The notes: generated from the sequence alone by a model not told the origin. A stretch of 64,000 bases of DNA from Bog-473 sp963779735 (GCA_963779735.1 CAVZZJ010000007.1:653158-717157), one strand, 5' to 3'. Shown: positions 10,671 to 19,963, numbered from the stretch's first letter. Translations and numbers: made by a program.

Positions 10671-11082
10671 TACCAATGCCCCCAAAGGTGGGCGGTTTGG
10701 TCGTCGTGGTGGTCGGCCTGGGCGCCGTCGTGGTGGTCGCGGGCCGCCTGATTGAGGGAGCGACGGGGCGTGGCCCCGCGGTACTCGTTGTGGGCGCCAG
10801 CTCACGAGCTACCTGTAATGGCGCACCAGTGGTGGTAGTGAGCGGCGGGTCAGTGGTCGATGGAGCCACAGTGCTACTCGTCGTCGGGGCCCCAGCCGCT
10901 GAGAGGTGACCAGAGATTCGTCCATGCCTCGCCTGGCGAACATGGGCCGCTGTATCTGCCACGACGCTGGTAGTGACCGCAAACACACCAAATACGGCCA
11001 CAATGGCTGAGAGATGCCTCCGTGCGGATCCTTTCCTTTGGTGGCGCCTTTTTTGGTGGCGCTTTTTTTGGTGGCGCGGCAT
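9916..11082 (-). CDS. Secreted GH16-family glycosidase with short linker N-terminus
   Basis: About 388 residues. A very basic N-terminus with His-Gln-Lys-Lys/Arg repeats ('RHQKKRHQKRRHQRKG') precedes one hydrophobic signal or anchor helix ('LSAIVAVFGVFAVTTSVVA'). A Thr/Pro-rich linker of about 90 residues follows, then the GH16 cassette with catalytic E-V-D-F-A-E (residues 271-276 from this start). GH16 enzymes cut beta-1,3/1,4 glucans or galactans; the substrate here is probably the locus's own polysaccharide, by inference. The ATG at 11082 has GAGGAG upstream; an in-frame ATG at 11100 is the alternative. Confidence 0.87.
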   Translation of the reverse strand: MPRHQKKRHQKRRHQRKGSARRHLSAIVAVFGVFAVTTSVVADTAAHVRQARHGRISGHLSAAGAPTTSSTVAPSTTDPPLTTTTGAPLQVARELAPTTSTAGPRPVAPSIRRPATTTTAPRPTTTTTKPPTFGGIGTQCPCTSAPAMPAAAPSGYSRIFTEDFNTPAPVGDFDNVYGDEFGEYNGGPAGDGSEATYEPNEVLSVANGSLFYDLHTDSSGTAVTAAPQPMNQQGFEYGQVGMAIKLDSETGPQNYKIAFLMWPTSGAWTNEVDFAETQPDFGDDISVNSLLSNDAPNFDMADGNQDTGVNLNDGKYHTFLVTWTPSELTVSIDGITKATFPASSGADPAQEMRVSLQAEGWIPGGDAAISPSSTATVEVPYIYINQYN

Positions 11083-11100
11083 ATCAGTGCATCTCCTCAT

Positions 11101-12094
11101 CGACCTCGAGAAGGTCGTCCTTGGAGAGGTCAGCTACATGCTGATTGTCGTATCGCCGCGGTTGAATGAGTGAGTTCCCTGGGATTGAGTTTCTCCGTTG
11201 CACATCTGTATGTACAGAGAGCCGGAGCACTTGTAGTGAGAAGTTAGCGTGGCATTTCTTCTCGGTCCAATGTGACGGTGTTCGTAACAGCCGACCTGGT
11301 AATTCGGGCCGGATTGAGCCATTTCCAGTAAGCAACCACGCGGACAGAATTACGAAGAAGCGACTGAAGGTCACTCCGCCACCGTGACAATTGGACACAG
11401 AGGGGGCGAATTTGATAATAGAGAGCAGATCGCCGCTTACGACACATTTCCTGGCCCGTGCAAGCCCGTGTGACGAGCGGGCACAGGAGAGCAGAACCAA
11501 GCCGGCTCGGATCAATCAGTGAATCAATCGGGGGGCATGCGGCCACTCGGCTATGTCCTGCCTGAGGTGTGAGCGGAGCTGAGACGATCTCGTCCGTGCG
11601 GCTGTCTCGCCTTCGACCAGCTGCCAGCTGCGTGAATCGCGGGAACCGGCAAGCAGCGACAAAGGCATCGCGAGTGGGGATCATCTCGCGGGGGTCGACC
11701 GGTGTGGAAAGCTTGGACTTGACTCCGATTACCCTTAGCCCAGGGTATCGAAGGTCCGCAGAATCCGCTCAACGATCGGGCATGGAACCCTCAGACAGAA
11801 ATTGGCACCCCACAGAGACAGCCACTCCGAGGAAAATCTGGCGGTGACCGAGCCGAATGCCGCAGTCGTTGGTGCGGGGGGCGCAGGTCGAGTCCGGCGA
11901 GAAGGCATGGCCCGATCTTTGGTCTGGATACCTGCTGCGTCGCGGGCCGGCCATGTCAGACGGCGTTCTGGGGTTGCATCTCACTCGGGAGGCTCGCTGG
12001 CGCACCAAGCTGGGTTCCTCCCCCTTGAGCCAATGTTTGCTCTGGCGATGATGCCGGATGCTGGGTTGAGGTCCAGATTCAGCAGTCCCCTCTC
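11101..12094. other. Gene-free gap upstream of flippase gene
   Basis: Nearly 1 kb with no frame that looks like a protein on either strand. The part next to 11100 must hold the promoter of the minus-strand GH16 gene, and the part next to 12095 that of the flippase gene. I see no riboswitch core, IS motif or strong hairpin. Confidence 0.55.
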
Positions 12095-13504
12095 ATGAGC
12101 ATGGCAGAGCAGAACGACCCGACTCCACGCTCAAAGGGGCGACACGCTTCACGCTCGAAGAGGCGACACGCTTCACGCTCGAAGAGGCGACACGCTTCAC
12201 GCTCAAAGAGTCGCGTATGGGCTGGGAATCTCATCCAAAACGCCGTGGCCTTGATGGTCTCCTCCGGGGGAAGCGCCGTGCTCGGAGTAGTCTTCTGGGC
12301 CACGGCTGCTCGCCTGACGACGGCCGAGAACATCGGCCGAGCGTCTGCCGAGATCGCCGCCATGGTGCTCCTGGCAAACCTGTCACAGCTCAGTTTCACC
12401 ACGATCTTCGATCGTTTCCTCCCCGTGGCGGGCGACCGCACATTCAGATTTGTGACACGCGCGTACGCCATGTGTGCCGTCGTAGCCGTCATGGTCGCCA
12501 TCGTGTACGTAATTGCAGGCTTTGGACACAGGTACATTCCGGCCCCCTTCGGGTGGAGGGTCCTGTTCGTCGCATCGGTCATCTTGTGGACCATCTTCGT
12601 GCTCCAAGACAGCGTGCTTACCGGCCTGCGGGCAACACGGTGGGTACCGGTCGAGAACATCCTCTTCTCGGCTGCCAAGATCGCCCTTCTGCCCGTATTC
12701 CTCGCCGTCACTTCGAGCCATGGCGTCTTCTTGGCGTGGACAGTGCCCGTCATAGTGGCAATCGGCGCGGTGAACTGGTACCTGTTCCGCAAGCGCATCC
12801 CGATCCATCAAGCTACAAATACTTCGAGCGAAAACTTCCCTTCAGGGCGCGAACTCGTGTCCCTTGCAGCCGGTCAATATGCAACCGGGCTTGTATCCAC
12901 GTTCTCCGCGAACATCGTTGCCCTGATCGTGATCAGTCGACTCGGCGCTGCAGAGGAGGCCTACTACTACCTGCCGGCGCTGATCGCGAGTGGCGGTGTG
13001 GGCGTTCTTCTCTACAATCTCGTCACATCGTTTCTGGTGGAGGCATCCACAGAGCCGAAGGAGCTGCGCGAACACGCAAGGGTCACGATACGAGCGGCCA
13101 TTGTCGTTCTCGTACCGAGTGTTACCATCGGCGTCGCATTCGCTCCGCTGATCTTGCGGATATTCGGACCCGAATACGCCATGCACGGCACCACCCTGCT
13201 ACGCATGTTGCTGCTGTCACTTCCGGGCACCGCGGTGTCGGCCTTCTACTATTCGTTGGCCTGGCTGGACAGGCGTGTCTGGTGGTTGGCAACACGTGAG
13301 CTTCTCAGCGCGGGGGTCTACTTCGCCATTCTTCTCGCTTGCATCGGCCACTTCGGCATCTTGGCCATAGGCATTGCCTCCTTGGCGCTATCGTTGCTCC
13401 TCACCGTTCTTTTCCTGCCGGTATCGATCAGGCGCTACCGCATGATGACCCGCAACGTTGATCCACGTCTCGATGCGGGTACCAGCGCAACCCCAAGCGC
13501 CTGA
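12095..13504 (+). CDS. Polysaccharide flippase (Wzx/MATE-like, MOP superfamily)
   Basis: 469 residues. A basic, repetitive cytoplasmic N-tail (residues ~10-40) is followed by about 12 hydrophobic helices, beginning 'NAVALMVSSGGSAVLGVVFW'. The pattern and the 'LRIFGPEYAMHGTTLLRML' block match oligosaccharide-repeat flippases, which move undecaprenyl-linked glycan units across the membrane. The tail is built from a 24-bp tandem repeat coding for 'RHASRSKR' units, unusual for the family. A second flippase lies at 25162, so the locus may make two glycans. ATG codons at 12095 and 12101 are both possible. Confidence 0.86.
   Translation: MSMAEQNDPTPRSKGRHASRSKRRHASRSKRRHASRSKSRVWAGNLIQNAVALMVSSGGSAVLGVVFWATAARLTTAENIGRASAEIAAMVLLANLSQLSFTTIFDRFLPVAGDRTFRFVTRAYAMCAVVAVMVAIVYVIAGFGHRYIPAPFGWRVLFVASVILWTIFVLQDSVLTGLRATRWVPVENILFSAAKIALLPVFLAVTSSHGVFLAWTVPVIVAIGAVNWYLFRKRIPIHQATNTSSENFPSGRELVSLAAGQYATGLVSTFSANIVALIVISRLGAAEEAYYYLPALIASGGVGVLLYNLVTSFLVEASTEPKELREHARVTIRAAIVVLVPSVTIGVAFAPLILRIFGPEYAMHGTTLLRMLLLSLPGTAVSAFYYSLAWLDRRVWWLATRELLSAGVYFAILLACIGHFGILAIGIASLALSLLLTVLFLPVSIRRYRMMTRNVDPRLDAGTSATPSA
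12140..12215. repeat. 24-bp in-frame minisatellite in the flippase 5' end
   Basis: The unit GACACGCTTCACGCTCGAAG plus four more bases is repeated about three times, the last copy slightly changed. Each unit adds eight residues (Arg-His-Ala-Ser-Arg-Ser-Lys-Arg), so copy-number change keeps the frame and alters only the basic tail. Confidence 0.88.
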
Positions 13505-13559
13505 GCGCGGGAACATCGACCAAGGAGCGGGTTACCCGCCTGCGGCTCCGCATGTCACG

Positions 13560-14723
13560 TCACGGTGCCGGATCCAACGTACCGGGCACCGGCAGGGGAA
13601 CATAGAAGCTCGGCGTCCAGCCACTTCCGCTGGCCGCATCTTGCAGCTGTCGTATCACTTCATCGACGATGTCCCACGTCAACACAACCACTTCCTGCGG
13701 CTTCCGCCGGAGCAGCTCCTCAGGCGGGAAGATCTCGATTCGGGTGCCGGGTAGCCGTCGACCGTGCTTCTCCGGCGAGAGGTCAACGGTATAGGGTAAC
13801 AGTGACTCGTCGATTCCAGCCAAGGCTACGAGGACTGGAGCCTTGGATGGTGCGCCGTACCCGGCGACCGACACTCCCTCGTCGCGAGCAAGCTCCAAGT
13901 GATCCCGAACGGTAGCGGCAACTGCCGCGCCCCGACGACCGAACTCCGCCATGCTGCGTCCGTCCTGCAGGCCACTCGCCCGCTCGGCGGCAAGAACCTG
14001 GCCAACGCTGGGATCGATCGTGCAGCCATCCTGAAGTCGCCCTGCGGTGACTCGCAGGCTGCCGCCGAACACCGGAACCTGTACCGCCCTCGTGACGACC
14101 AAGCCGTGCAGGCCAAGCAGTCGCTGCACGCTCAGCAGCGACAGGTAGACCCAGTGGCCGTGGCGAATGGTGTCGACCTGTGACTCCTCTACCAGGGGCA
14201 GCAGATGGTGGAACTCAAGCACCAGGCGACCACCCACCGCCACTCGAGCGGCATGTGCCGCCAGGGGACCTTGCAGGTCCGATTCGTGCGCCAACGAATG
14301 GACGTCGACGACCAGGTCCGCCGTCTGGTCCGGAGCTCGGGCCACCAGGCCCGCTTCGACGAACCCGCCCAACCACGAACCGCCGTGATGGCTGTCCAGT
14401 TCGATGATGGTGTCCCCGGGGGCGAGATTCTCCGTCTGCACCACGTCGATCGCCGACTGCTTGGCGTGGAGTTGCGACGTCTTTGACTCGAGGGCACGAG
14501 GAGGCTCCGGCGTCGGATGGACGTCTGGGCCCAGCTGGACCAGAAGACAGTCCTCACAGAAGAAGACCCGTAGGGGCCAGCGCGGATCCTCCTCCGGGTC
14601 ATCGATCGGTGGAAACCAGTCCGATGCGGGGACCACGCCCAGATCCACGACCTCCGTTGTCCGCTCGGACGAACATCCGCGACAGATCAACCCGGCCCAC
14701 CGTCCATCACGCTGCGTCGTCAT
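13560..14723 (-). CDS. C-methyltransferase-like protein with degenerate active-site motifs
   Basis: 387 residues with the layout of NDP-sugar 3-C-methyltransferases. It has an N-terminal zinc site (Cys14, Cys17, Cys56, Cys59), a central SAM-like domain, and a C-terminal 'GYGAPSKAPVLV...YTVDLSPEKHGRRLPGT' domain. Two key blocks are altered. The SAM loop, normally 'ASNDGYLL', reads 'DSHHGGSWL'; the catalytic 'YHEH' reads R187-H188-G189-H190. The intact paralogue at 21835 keeps both. It may be inactive, or use a different chemistry. It is transcribed away from the RmlC-like gene, sharing an 80-bp intergenic region. Confidence 0.8.
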   Translation of the reverse strand: MTTQRDGRWAGLICRGCSSERTTEVVDLGVVPASDWFPPIDDPEEDPRWPLRVFFCEDCLLVQLGPDVHPTPEPPRALESKTSQLHAKQSAIDVVQTENLAPGDTIIELDSHHGGSWLGGFVEAGLVARAPDQTADLVVDVHSLAHESDLQGPLAAHAARVAVGGRLVLEFHHLLPLVEESQVDTIRHGHWVYLSLLSVQRLLGLHGLVVTRAVQVPVFGGSLRVTAGRLQDGCTIDPSVGQVLAAERASGLQDGRSMAEFGRRGAAVAATVRDHLELARDEGVSVAGYGAPSKAPVLVALAGIDESLLPYTVDLSPEKHGRRLPGTRIEIFPPEELLRRKPQEVVVLTWDIVDEVIRQLQDAASGSGWTPSFYVPLPVPGTLDPAP

Positions 14724-14806
14724 GCATGTAGTATTACGCGTTCGACGCCACTTGATGCGTGTTATCCGAACAACCGAAGGCCGGCGCGGTATGGCCTGGA
14801 GGGGCG

Positions 14807-15358
14807 ATGGACGTTCACGAGACCGAACTGCATGGCGTACTGCTCTTCACCCCAGAGCCGCACGTGGACAAGAGGGGGATGTTCTCCCGGACGTTCGAAG
14901 CCGACGTCGTCCGCGCCGCCGGGATCGATCCGTGCTCATTTATGCAGGACAGCCTCTCCCGATCGGCCAAGGGGGTCGTCCGCGGACTGCATCTGCGCTC
15001 GGGGCAGGGCGAGGCGAAAATCGTCCGGTGTTCGGCAGGTGCCATCTTCGACGTGGTCGTGGACCTCCGACCGCAATCGCCGACCTACCGGCGGTGGACG
15101 TCGTTTCATTTGACGGGAGAGGCACAGTCGTCCGTCTATATCCCGGCGGGTTGCGCTCACGGTTTTCAGGCGTTGACCGATCCCGCAGATATCACGTACC
15201 GAATCGACCGGGTCCACGATCCCGCCGAAGACGTGGCGATCTCGTGGGATGATCCTGAGCTTGCGATTCCGTGGCCACTCCCGATGACGCTGATGTCGGA
15301 GCGGGATCTTGCCGCGCCTCCCCTGGCTGCGCTGGCCTCATTGCCTCGCGTTTCATGA
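14807..15358 (+). CDS. RmlC-like dTDP-sugar 3,5-epimerase family protein
   Basis: 183 residues, cupin fold. Family marks are 'FTPEPHVDKRGMFSRTF', 'RGLHL' with the catalytic His, 'YIPAGCAHGFQAL', and 'ISWDDPELAIPWP' near the end. A GGAGG ahead of the ATG at 14807 selects this start over an earlier one. The active-site Tyr that usually lies in the 'YY/PY' pair before 'DP' is replaced ('RVHDP'), so it may epimerise only one carbon or use another acid. It would act on a 4-keto-6-deoxy NDP-sugar; no 4,6-dehydratase gene is visible in the window. Confidence 0.85.
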   Translation: MDVHETELHGVLLFTPEPHVDKRGMFSRTFEADVVRAAGIDPCSFMQDSLSRSAKGVVRGLHLRSGQGEAKIVRCSAGAIFDVVVDLRPQSPTYRRWTSFHLTGEAQSSVYIPAGCAHGFQALTDPADITYRIDRVHDPAEDVAISWDDPELAIPWPLPMTLMSERDLAAPPLAALASLPRVS

Positions 15359-15421
15359 GAACGGAGCCTAAGGCCGCCGGCATCGAACCACTGCGGCCGG
15401 CGGTTGGGGTTTAGGCTTCCA

Positions 15422-16507
15422 ATGAATGTCGGTGTCGTTGTGCCCGTCTACAACGCGGAGATATGGATTGCGGAGACTCTCGAGAGCGTCGTACAGCAAG
15501 GCGACGACATCGAAATCATCGTGGTGGACGACTGTTCATCCGACCGTTCCGCCGACGTCGCTCGCGAACTTCTTGACCGCAATGCGCTAATCGGGAAGGT
15601 GATCACCACAGATCAGAACCGGGGTCCGGGTCATGCTCGCAATCTCGGCTGGAAGCATGCCACGTCGGAGTGGATCCAGTTCCTCGATGCAGATGATCTC
15701 CTCGCGCCCGAAAAATTCGACCTTCAGCGTGCCCGCGCCGGGTCTGCTCCCGATGACGTGGCTGTTCTCTATTCGCCATGGCAGCGCATCGGGCTCCTTA
15801 ACGGCCAATGGAAACCTTCTGGACCTATCGTTCGATCAGACGTCGATCAGGACACGGTATCGAGCATCCTGAAGGATCGGCTATTCGGATATGTCGGACC
15901 CGCGCTAGTTAGGCGTCGAGCATTGGAGGCCGTGAGCGGATTCTCACTGGGAATGACTCTCGGCGAGGACCTAGATCTGATGCTGCGCATCGCCATGTCT
16001 GGATATAGGTTCGAGCTGGTGCCATCCGTGAAACCCCTGTTCCTATACCGTGACACCCCTGAGTCTCTGTGGCATCGTTCTGCTGCGGAACCCGATGCCG
16101 TAATGAAGTTGATGCTTTCAGTCAGGGAGGCCGAAACATTCCTCGGCGGTAAAAACAACGCACCCATCGCAACGTCGACGAAACTCGCGATCGCCAAACG
16201 ATATGCGGAGCTTTTGGATGTTCTCAGGGTTGGTGACCGCACCGACTTCGATCGAGTGCTCAAATGGATTTCTGACCTTCAACTGAGGTCGGCACCGCCC
16301 GGATCAGCTCTACCGACTCACGTCGTCGCGATGATCGCCGGCCTGGGCAATGCCACACGGATTAAATGCGCTCTTCGCCACACACTTCTATCTCTACGGG
16401 CCGAGCGCGCCGAAGACGTAATCGCGCCAAGGTGTCCGCTTCGCTCACCCGGAATCACACTCCGGAGCCGTCAATGGGATCGCTGGCGATGGAATTCAAG
16501 CGGATAG
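15422..16507 (+). CDS. Family 2 glycosyltransferase
   Basis: 361 residues. GT-A start 'VGVVVPVYNAEIWIAETLES', 'IIVVDDCSSDRS' and the metal-binding 'IQFLDADD' are all present, then 'GMTLGEDLDLMLRIA'. No membrane helices. The C-terminal ~60 residues are Arg/Ser-rich and poorly conserved-looking. The ATG at 15422 gives the natural N-terminus. It ends 11 bp inside the convergent GNAT gene (overlapping 3' ends), showing tight packing. The sugar transferred is unknown. Confidence 0.87.
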   Translation: MNVGVVVPVYNAEIWIAETLESVVQQGDDIEIIVVDDCSSDRSADVARELLDRNALIGKVITTDQNRGPGHARNLGWKHATSEWIQFLDADDLLAPEKFDLQRARAGSAPDDVAVLYSPWQRIGLLNGQWKPSGPIVRSDVDQDTVSSILKDRLFGYVGPALVRRRALEAVSGFSLGMTLGEDLDLMLRIAMSGYRFELVPSVKPLFLYRDTPESLWHRSAAEPDAVMKLMLSVREAETFLGGKNNAPIATSTKLAIAKRYAELLDVLRVGDRTDFDRVLKWISDLQLRSAPPGSALPTHVVAMIAGLGNATRIKCALRHTLLSLRAERAEDVIAPRCPLRSPGITLRSRQWDRWRWNSSG

Positions 16508-17443
16508 GTAGTCTCGGATGCCTCGAACGGCACTGCGAGCGTGTCCGGGAATGGCCCGAAACCGACCAACGGTGGGAGTCGTCGTGATATCAACAAGGGG
16601 AAACGGCTGTCCCGGGACGCGTGAGCTGTCCGGCCAAAGAATTCTTTGCGACCCGCGTTCGAACGCCTCCTCGGTCGCCGCCCGAACCAGCGCATCGGTG
16701 CTTACAGGGAACCCACCGACATGTCGCCACACTACCGAAGTCCTCGACCCGTGCACCACGAGCAGTCCGCTGGTCGGCCCGTCGTGATGATCCACAATAT
16801 GCAGAGTCATCCGACCAACACGCACCGACGCGTCGACCGCAGACATGAAGAAAGCGGCCATCTTGGATCCTGGCGTACCTGCCCCCCAGCGGTCAGCCTC
16901 TGTCGGTCCGGTGATCAGTGCCAGACACTCGGCTGGATCCGTCACCTTGCGGACTGGGCCGATTCTGTCTGAGGGGACCGGTTCGAGACTTTCGACAGGG
17001 GAACTGACGAAGCCAAACGGAGTGTGTTCGGTGAAGGCAAGCGTACATGACGTGGCCGACTGGTATGAATGAGCGAGCTCGACAGGAACGGAGGAGAAGT
17101 CGATGTCCCGACCCGATGAGAGAATGTGCTCCCACAGGATCTCGCTGACGTCCTCGCGTCCTTGGGCGACAAGCAGCTGATGGTACGTGCCAATCTCATC
17201 GCCCACGAAGCGGAGCATGTGGCGCCCCACATCCCCCACTCGGTCATGAATGAGGGCAAGCCCGACGAGGAGGCCGGAATCCTCCACCGCGACCGACGCC
17301 AACCTCCCCCATCCGAGTTCCCACCACCACGGCAGGCAAAAGGAGGGCCATGCGAACGGCGAAGCGTCGCAGTTCGCAGCGAGCTCGCTCCAACCCTGCA
17401 AGCCCCCTAGCTCCTCCCAGATTGAAAGTTCCGTGATCTTCAT
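16496..17443 (-). CDS. GNAT-fold acyltransferase (BcsL/CelD-like)
   Basis: About 315 residues. The N-terminal 'WSELAANCDASPFAWPSFCLPWWW' region and the C-terminal GNAT half ('MTLHIVDHHDGPTSGLLVV...AATEEAFERGSQRILW') resemble acetyltransferases of the CelD/BcsL group found in exopolysaccharide loci. A role in acylating a sugar or amino sugar is likely. Its ATG at 17443 overlaps the stop of the upstream glycosyltransferase (ATGA), so the two minus-strand genes are co-translated. Confidence 0.7.
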   Translation of the reverse strand: MKITELSIWEELGGLQGWSELAANCDASPFAWPSFCLPWWWELGWGRLASVAVEDSGLLVGLALIHDRVGDVGRHMLRFVGDEIGTYHQLLVAQGREDVSEILWEHILSSGRDIDFSSVPVELAHSYQSATSCTLAFTEHTPFGFVSSPVESLEPVPSDRIGPVRKVTDPAECLALITGPTEADRWGAGTPGSKMAAFFMSAVDASVRVGRMTLHIVDHHDGPTSGLLVVHGSRTSVVWRHVGGFPVSTDALVRAATEEAFERGSQRILWPDSSRVPGQPFPLVDITTTPTVGRFRAIPGHARSAVRGIRDYLSA

Positions 17444-18360
17444 TGACCCCGCGACCGACCCCAACTCGCTGCCATCCGCTCGCTCACAACCTGGGGCCCG
17501 TCGATCACAACGTCCAATCCTAGGCCTGTCCACTCCATCTTAATCCACTTCGCCAGGACGCCGTAGCAACGCGCTCTCGCCACGGGATCGAGCGGCGCCA
17601 AGGAGATGCTCCGGTGAAGCGAAGCCAAGGTGTGCCACAGCGGAAACCGGCTCGATCCCCCGAACCACTTGGCCCACACCTGTCGCGTGCGCCCACGCCG
17701 GATGACCGCAGAAGCCCTCCCCGGATGCCCGCGATTCAAGAAGAGATGCTCGGGCACTTCTCCAAACGGGCCCAGGAACGCGAGCTCGGCGAGCATTATG
17801 GCATCGGAGTTGTAGACCGGCTGAAAGGGACGAATGCGGTCGAGAGCCGATCGGCGAATTACCGCGAAAACGATCGAGAAGTCGTGTGGGCGAACCAGGA
17901 CTTGTTCGAAGCGAACCCAAGGTCGATCGTCACCAAAGTGCAGCTGCCGGAAAGAGCGCATCAATTCCTCGCCGCGCTCATTTATGTAGGCAACCCGGCT
18001 GTGGCAGGCCACCAGTTGAGGCCGTTCATCGAGTTCGGCTACGCACCTTTCGAGGTACGTCGGTTCGTAGACATCGTCGTCGGCACACCACTTGAACAAC
18101 TCCGTATCGGGAGAAGCTTGCGCGACGTAGTTGTGATTCCAAGTAGGACCGTGATTCTCGTCGTGACGCACATAGCGGATACGGGAATCCGCCGCTGCGT
18201 ACGACCGGCAGATCTCCTCTGTCTGGTCAGTCGAGGCATTGTCCGAAATGTCAAGGACGAAATCTTCCATGGTTTGGGACAGCAACGAATCGATGGCGGC
18301 TGCGAGATGATGTTGCCCGTTGTAAACCACCAACCCGATCGCCACTCTGGGCGGGGTCAT
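17440..18360 (-). CDS. Family 2 glycosyltransferase
   Basis: 306 residues, start at the ATG at 18360 with GAGGT upstream. Motifs: 'VAIGLVVYNGQHHLAAAIDS', 'LDISDNASTDQTEEI', 'FKWCADDDVYEPTYLE' and 'PVYNSDAIMLAELA'. This is the hexosyltransferase subtype often seen with methyl- and acyltransferases in capsule clusters. It is the first gene of a two-gene minus-strand unit with the GNAT gene, coupled by a 4-bp overlap. Donor unknown. Confidence 0.86.
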   Translation of the reverse strand: MTPPRVAIGLVVYNGQHHLAAAIDSLLSQTMEDFVLDISDNASTDQTEEICRSYAAADSRIRYVRHDENHGPTWNHNYVAQASPDTELFKWCADDDVYEPTYLERCVAELDERPQLVACHSRVAYINERGEELMRSFRQLHFGDDRPWVRFEQVLVRPHDFSIVFAVIRRSALDRIRPFQPVYNSDAIMLAELAFLGPFGEVPEHLFLNRGHPGRASAVIRRGRTRQVWAKWFGGSSRFPLWHTLASLHRSISLAPLDPVARARCYGVLAKWIKMEWTGLGLDVVIDGPQVVSERMAASWGRSRGQ

Positions 18361-18718
18361 ACCGACCTCACTTTCATCATGGCTGCCAAATGTAACCGAT
18401 TTTATGCCCGCTCCCTGCAAGAATCTGTTCGTCCCCGGCTCTGTAATGCCCTCCGGGCCCAACTAGTGGCGCCGCGCCAAGGGAGTCGACCGCCGAGGAA
18501 AGAGCCCACGGGGAAGATTCGGTGGGATACAGTCTTGACGTGCTGTGGACGAACCACGGAGAGAACCACCTTGGACGAGTCCCTGGACGGCGTCACCACT
18601 GGGTCGGCATTGAGTTGCCTAGTGAGCTGGACAACGTGCTCTCCTCCTCCTCTTTGAGGGTGGATACCAGCCTCATTGATCGCGCCCGGACCCCGTCCGG
18701 GCGACACACCGCCGTTCG
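18361..18718. other. Divergent intergenic region between a glycosyltransferase gene and lhgO
   Basis: 358 bp separating two divergent genes, so it should carry both promoters. No conserved element or repeat is obvious. Because the lhgO start codon is poorly defined, part of 18660-18718 might be coding. Confidence 0.5.
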
Positions 18719-19963
18719 TTGAGACCTCCCGAGTCCGGGGCCGGCCAATCCTGTGATGTCTATGACGTCGTGGTCGTCGGTGCCGGCATCTTGGGACTGG
18801 CAACTGCTCGTGAGATCCTGTCCAGGCACCCGCAGGTCCGATTGCTGGTCGTGGACAAGGAGACAGTCCTCGCCGCCCATCAGACCGGTCACAACAGTGG
18901 CGTTCTCCACGCCGGCATCTACTACCAGCCCGGATCGCTGAAGGCGCGTCTGTGCCAGACAGGCAAGGCAACCCTCGAGCGCTATGCAGAGGAAAAAGGG
19001 ATCGCCGTCGGCCATTGCGGCAAGCTCGTCATTGCCGCGGATTCGACGGAACTTCCAGCCCTCGAAGAGCTCCGGCGACGGGGTGAAGCGAACGGCGTCC
19101 CCCGGCTCGAGATGCTCGGTCCCGCCGGGCTACGAGATATTGAGCCGCATGCGGTCGGTAGCGGCGCCTTGTGGTCACCCTCCACATCAATTATCGACTA
19201 TCGATCAGTGGCCGCGGCAATGGCAGAGGACATAAGCAACCTCCAGGGCGAGATCAGGCTGGGGGTTGAGGTCATCGGAATCTCCCGCCGGGGAAAGCAC
19301 CTGGCGTTGAGCGTGGGAGAGGACACCGTGGTATCTCGGCACGTCATCGCGTGCGCAGGCCTTCACGCCGACCGCCTGGCGAGGATGACCGGCTCCGAGG
19401 CGCAGGAGCAGATCGTGCCATTCCGTGGCGACTACTACACGCTCACCACATCGGCGGCCCAAATGGTCCACGGACTAATCTACCCGGTCGCTGACCCTCG
19501 ATTTCCCTTCCTCGGAATCCATCTCACCCGGACCTCCGATGGCCGCGTACTCGCGGGCCCCAATGCCGTCGTTGCCTTTCATCGCGAGGGCTATCGACGC
19601 CGCGATTTCGCAGTCCATGACGTATGGTCGGTGGTCGCCGGTCAGGGATTCCGTCGACTGGCTCGGCGACACTGGCGCATGGGCATTGCCGAGATGTGGC
19701 GCGACTGGAGCAAGCGTGCCTTTCTAAGGGCGGTACAACGCTACGTTCCCGAGATCGAAAGTCGCGACCTTCTGTGGGGTCCCTCGGGTGTGCGCGCCCA
19801 GGCGGTCGATCGCGATGGCTCGCTCGTGGACGACTTTCGTCTGGGTGCGGACGGCGCGTTACTGCACGTCCGCAACGCACCTTCGCCCGCTGCCACTGCG
19901 AGTATGGCCATCGCAAGCCACCTCACGGACAAAGCCGAGCTCCTCTTTGCAGACCTGCCCTAA
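18719..19963 (+). CDS. lhgO: L-2-hydroxyglutarate oxidase family FAD-dependent oxidoreductase
   Basis: About 414 residues. FAD-binding 'DVVVVGAGILGLATAREIL' lies near the start. The LhgO/DAO-type blocks 'HQTGHNSGVLHAGIYYQPGS', 'CGKLVIA', 'GDYYTL' and 'GIHLTR' follow. The family oxidises L-2-hydroxyglutarate to 2-oxoglutarate, feeding electrons to the respiratory chain; some relatives act on other 2-hydroxy acids. The start is a TTG at 18719, with no in-frame ATG before the FAD motif and no clear ribosome binding site. It is out of place among sugar genes and may be a housekeeping insertion. Confidence 0.83.
   Translation: MRPPESGAGQSCDVYDVVVVGAGILGLATAREILSRHPQVRLLVVDKETVLAAHQTGHNSGVLHAGIYYQPGSLKARLCQTGKATLERYAEEKGIAVGHCGKLVIAADSTELPALEELRRRGEANGVPRLEMLGPAGLRDIEPHAVGSGALWSPSTSIIDYRSVAAAMAEDISNLQGEIRLGVEVIGISRRGKHLALSVGEDTVVSRHVIACAGLHADRLARMTGSEAQEQIVPFRGDYYTLTTSAAQMVHGLIYPVADPRFPFLGIHLTRTSDGRVLAGPNAVVAFHREGYRRRDFAVHDVWSVVAGQGFRRLARRHWRMGIAEMWRDWSKRAFLRAVQRYVPEIESRDLLWGPSGVRAQAVDRDGSLVDDFRLGADGALLHVRNAPSPAATASMAIASHLTDKAELLFADLP

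Noticed and set aside
17614..18657. 347-residue plus-strand frame
   Set aside because: Antisense to the family 2 glycosyltransferase at 17440-18360 and extending into an intergenic region; no motif.
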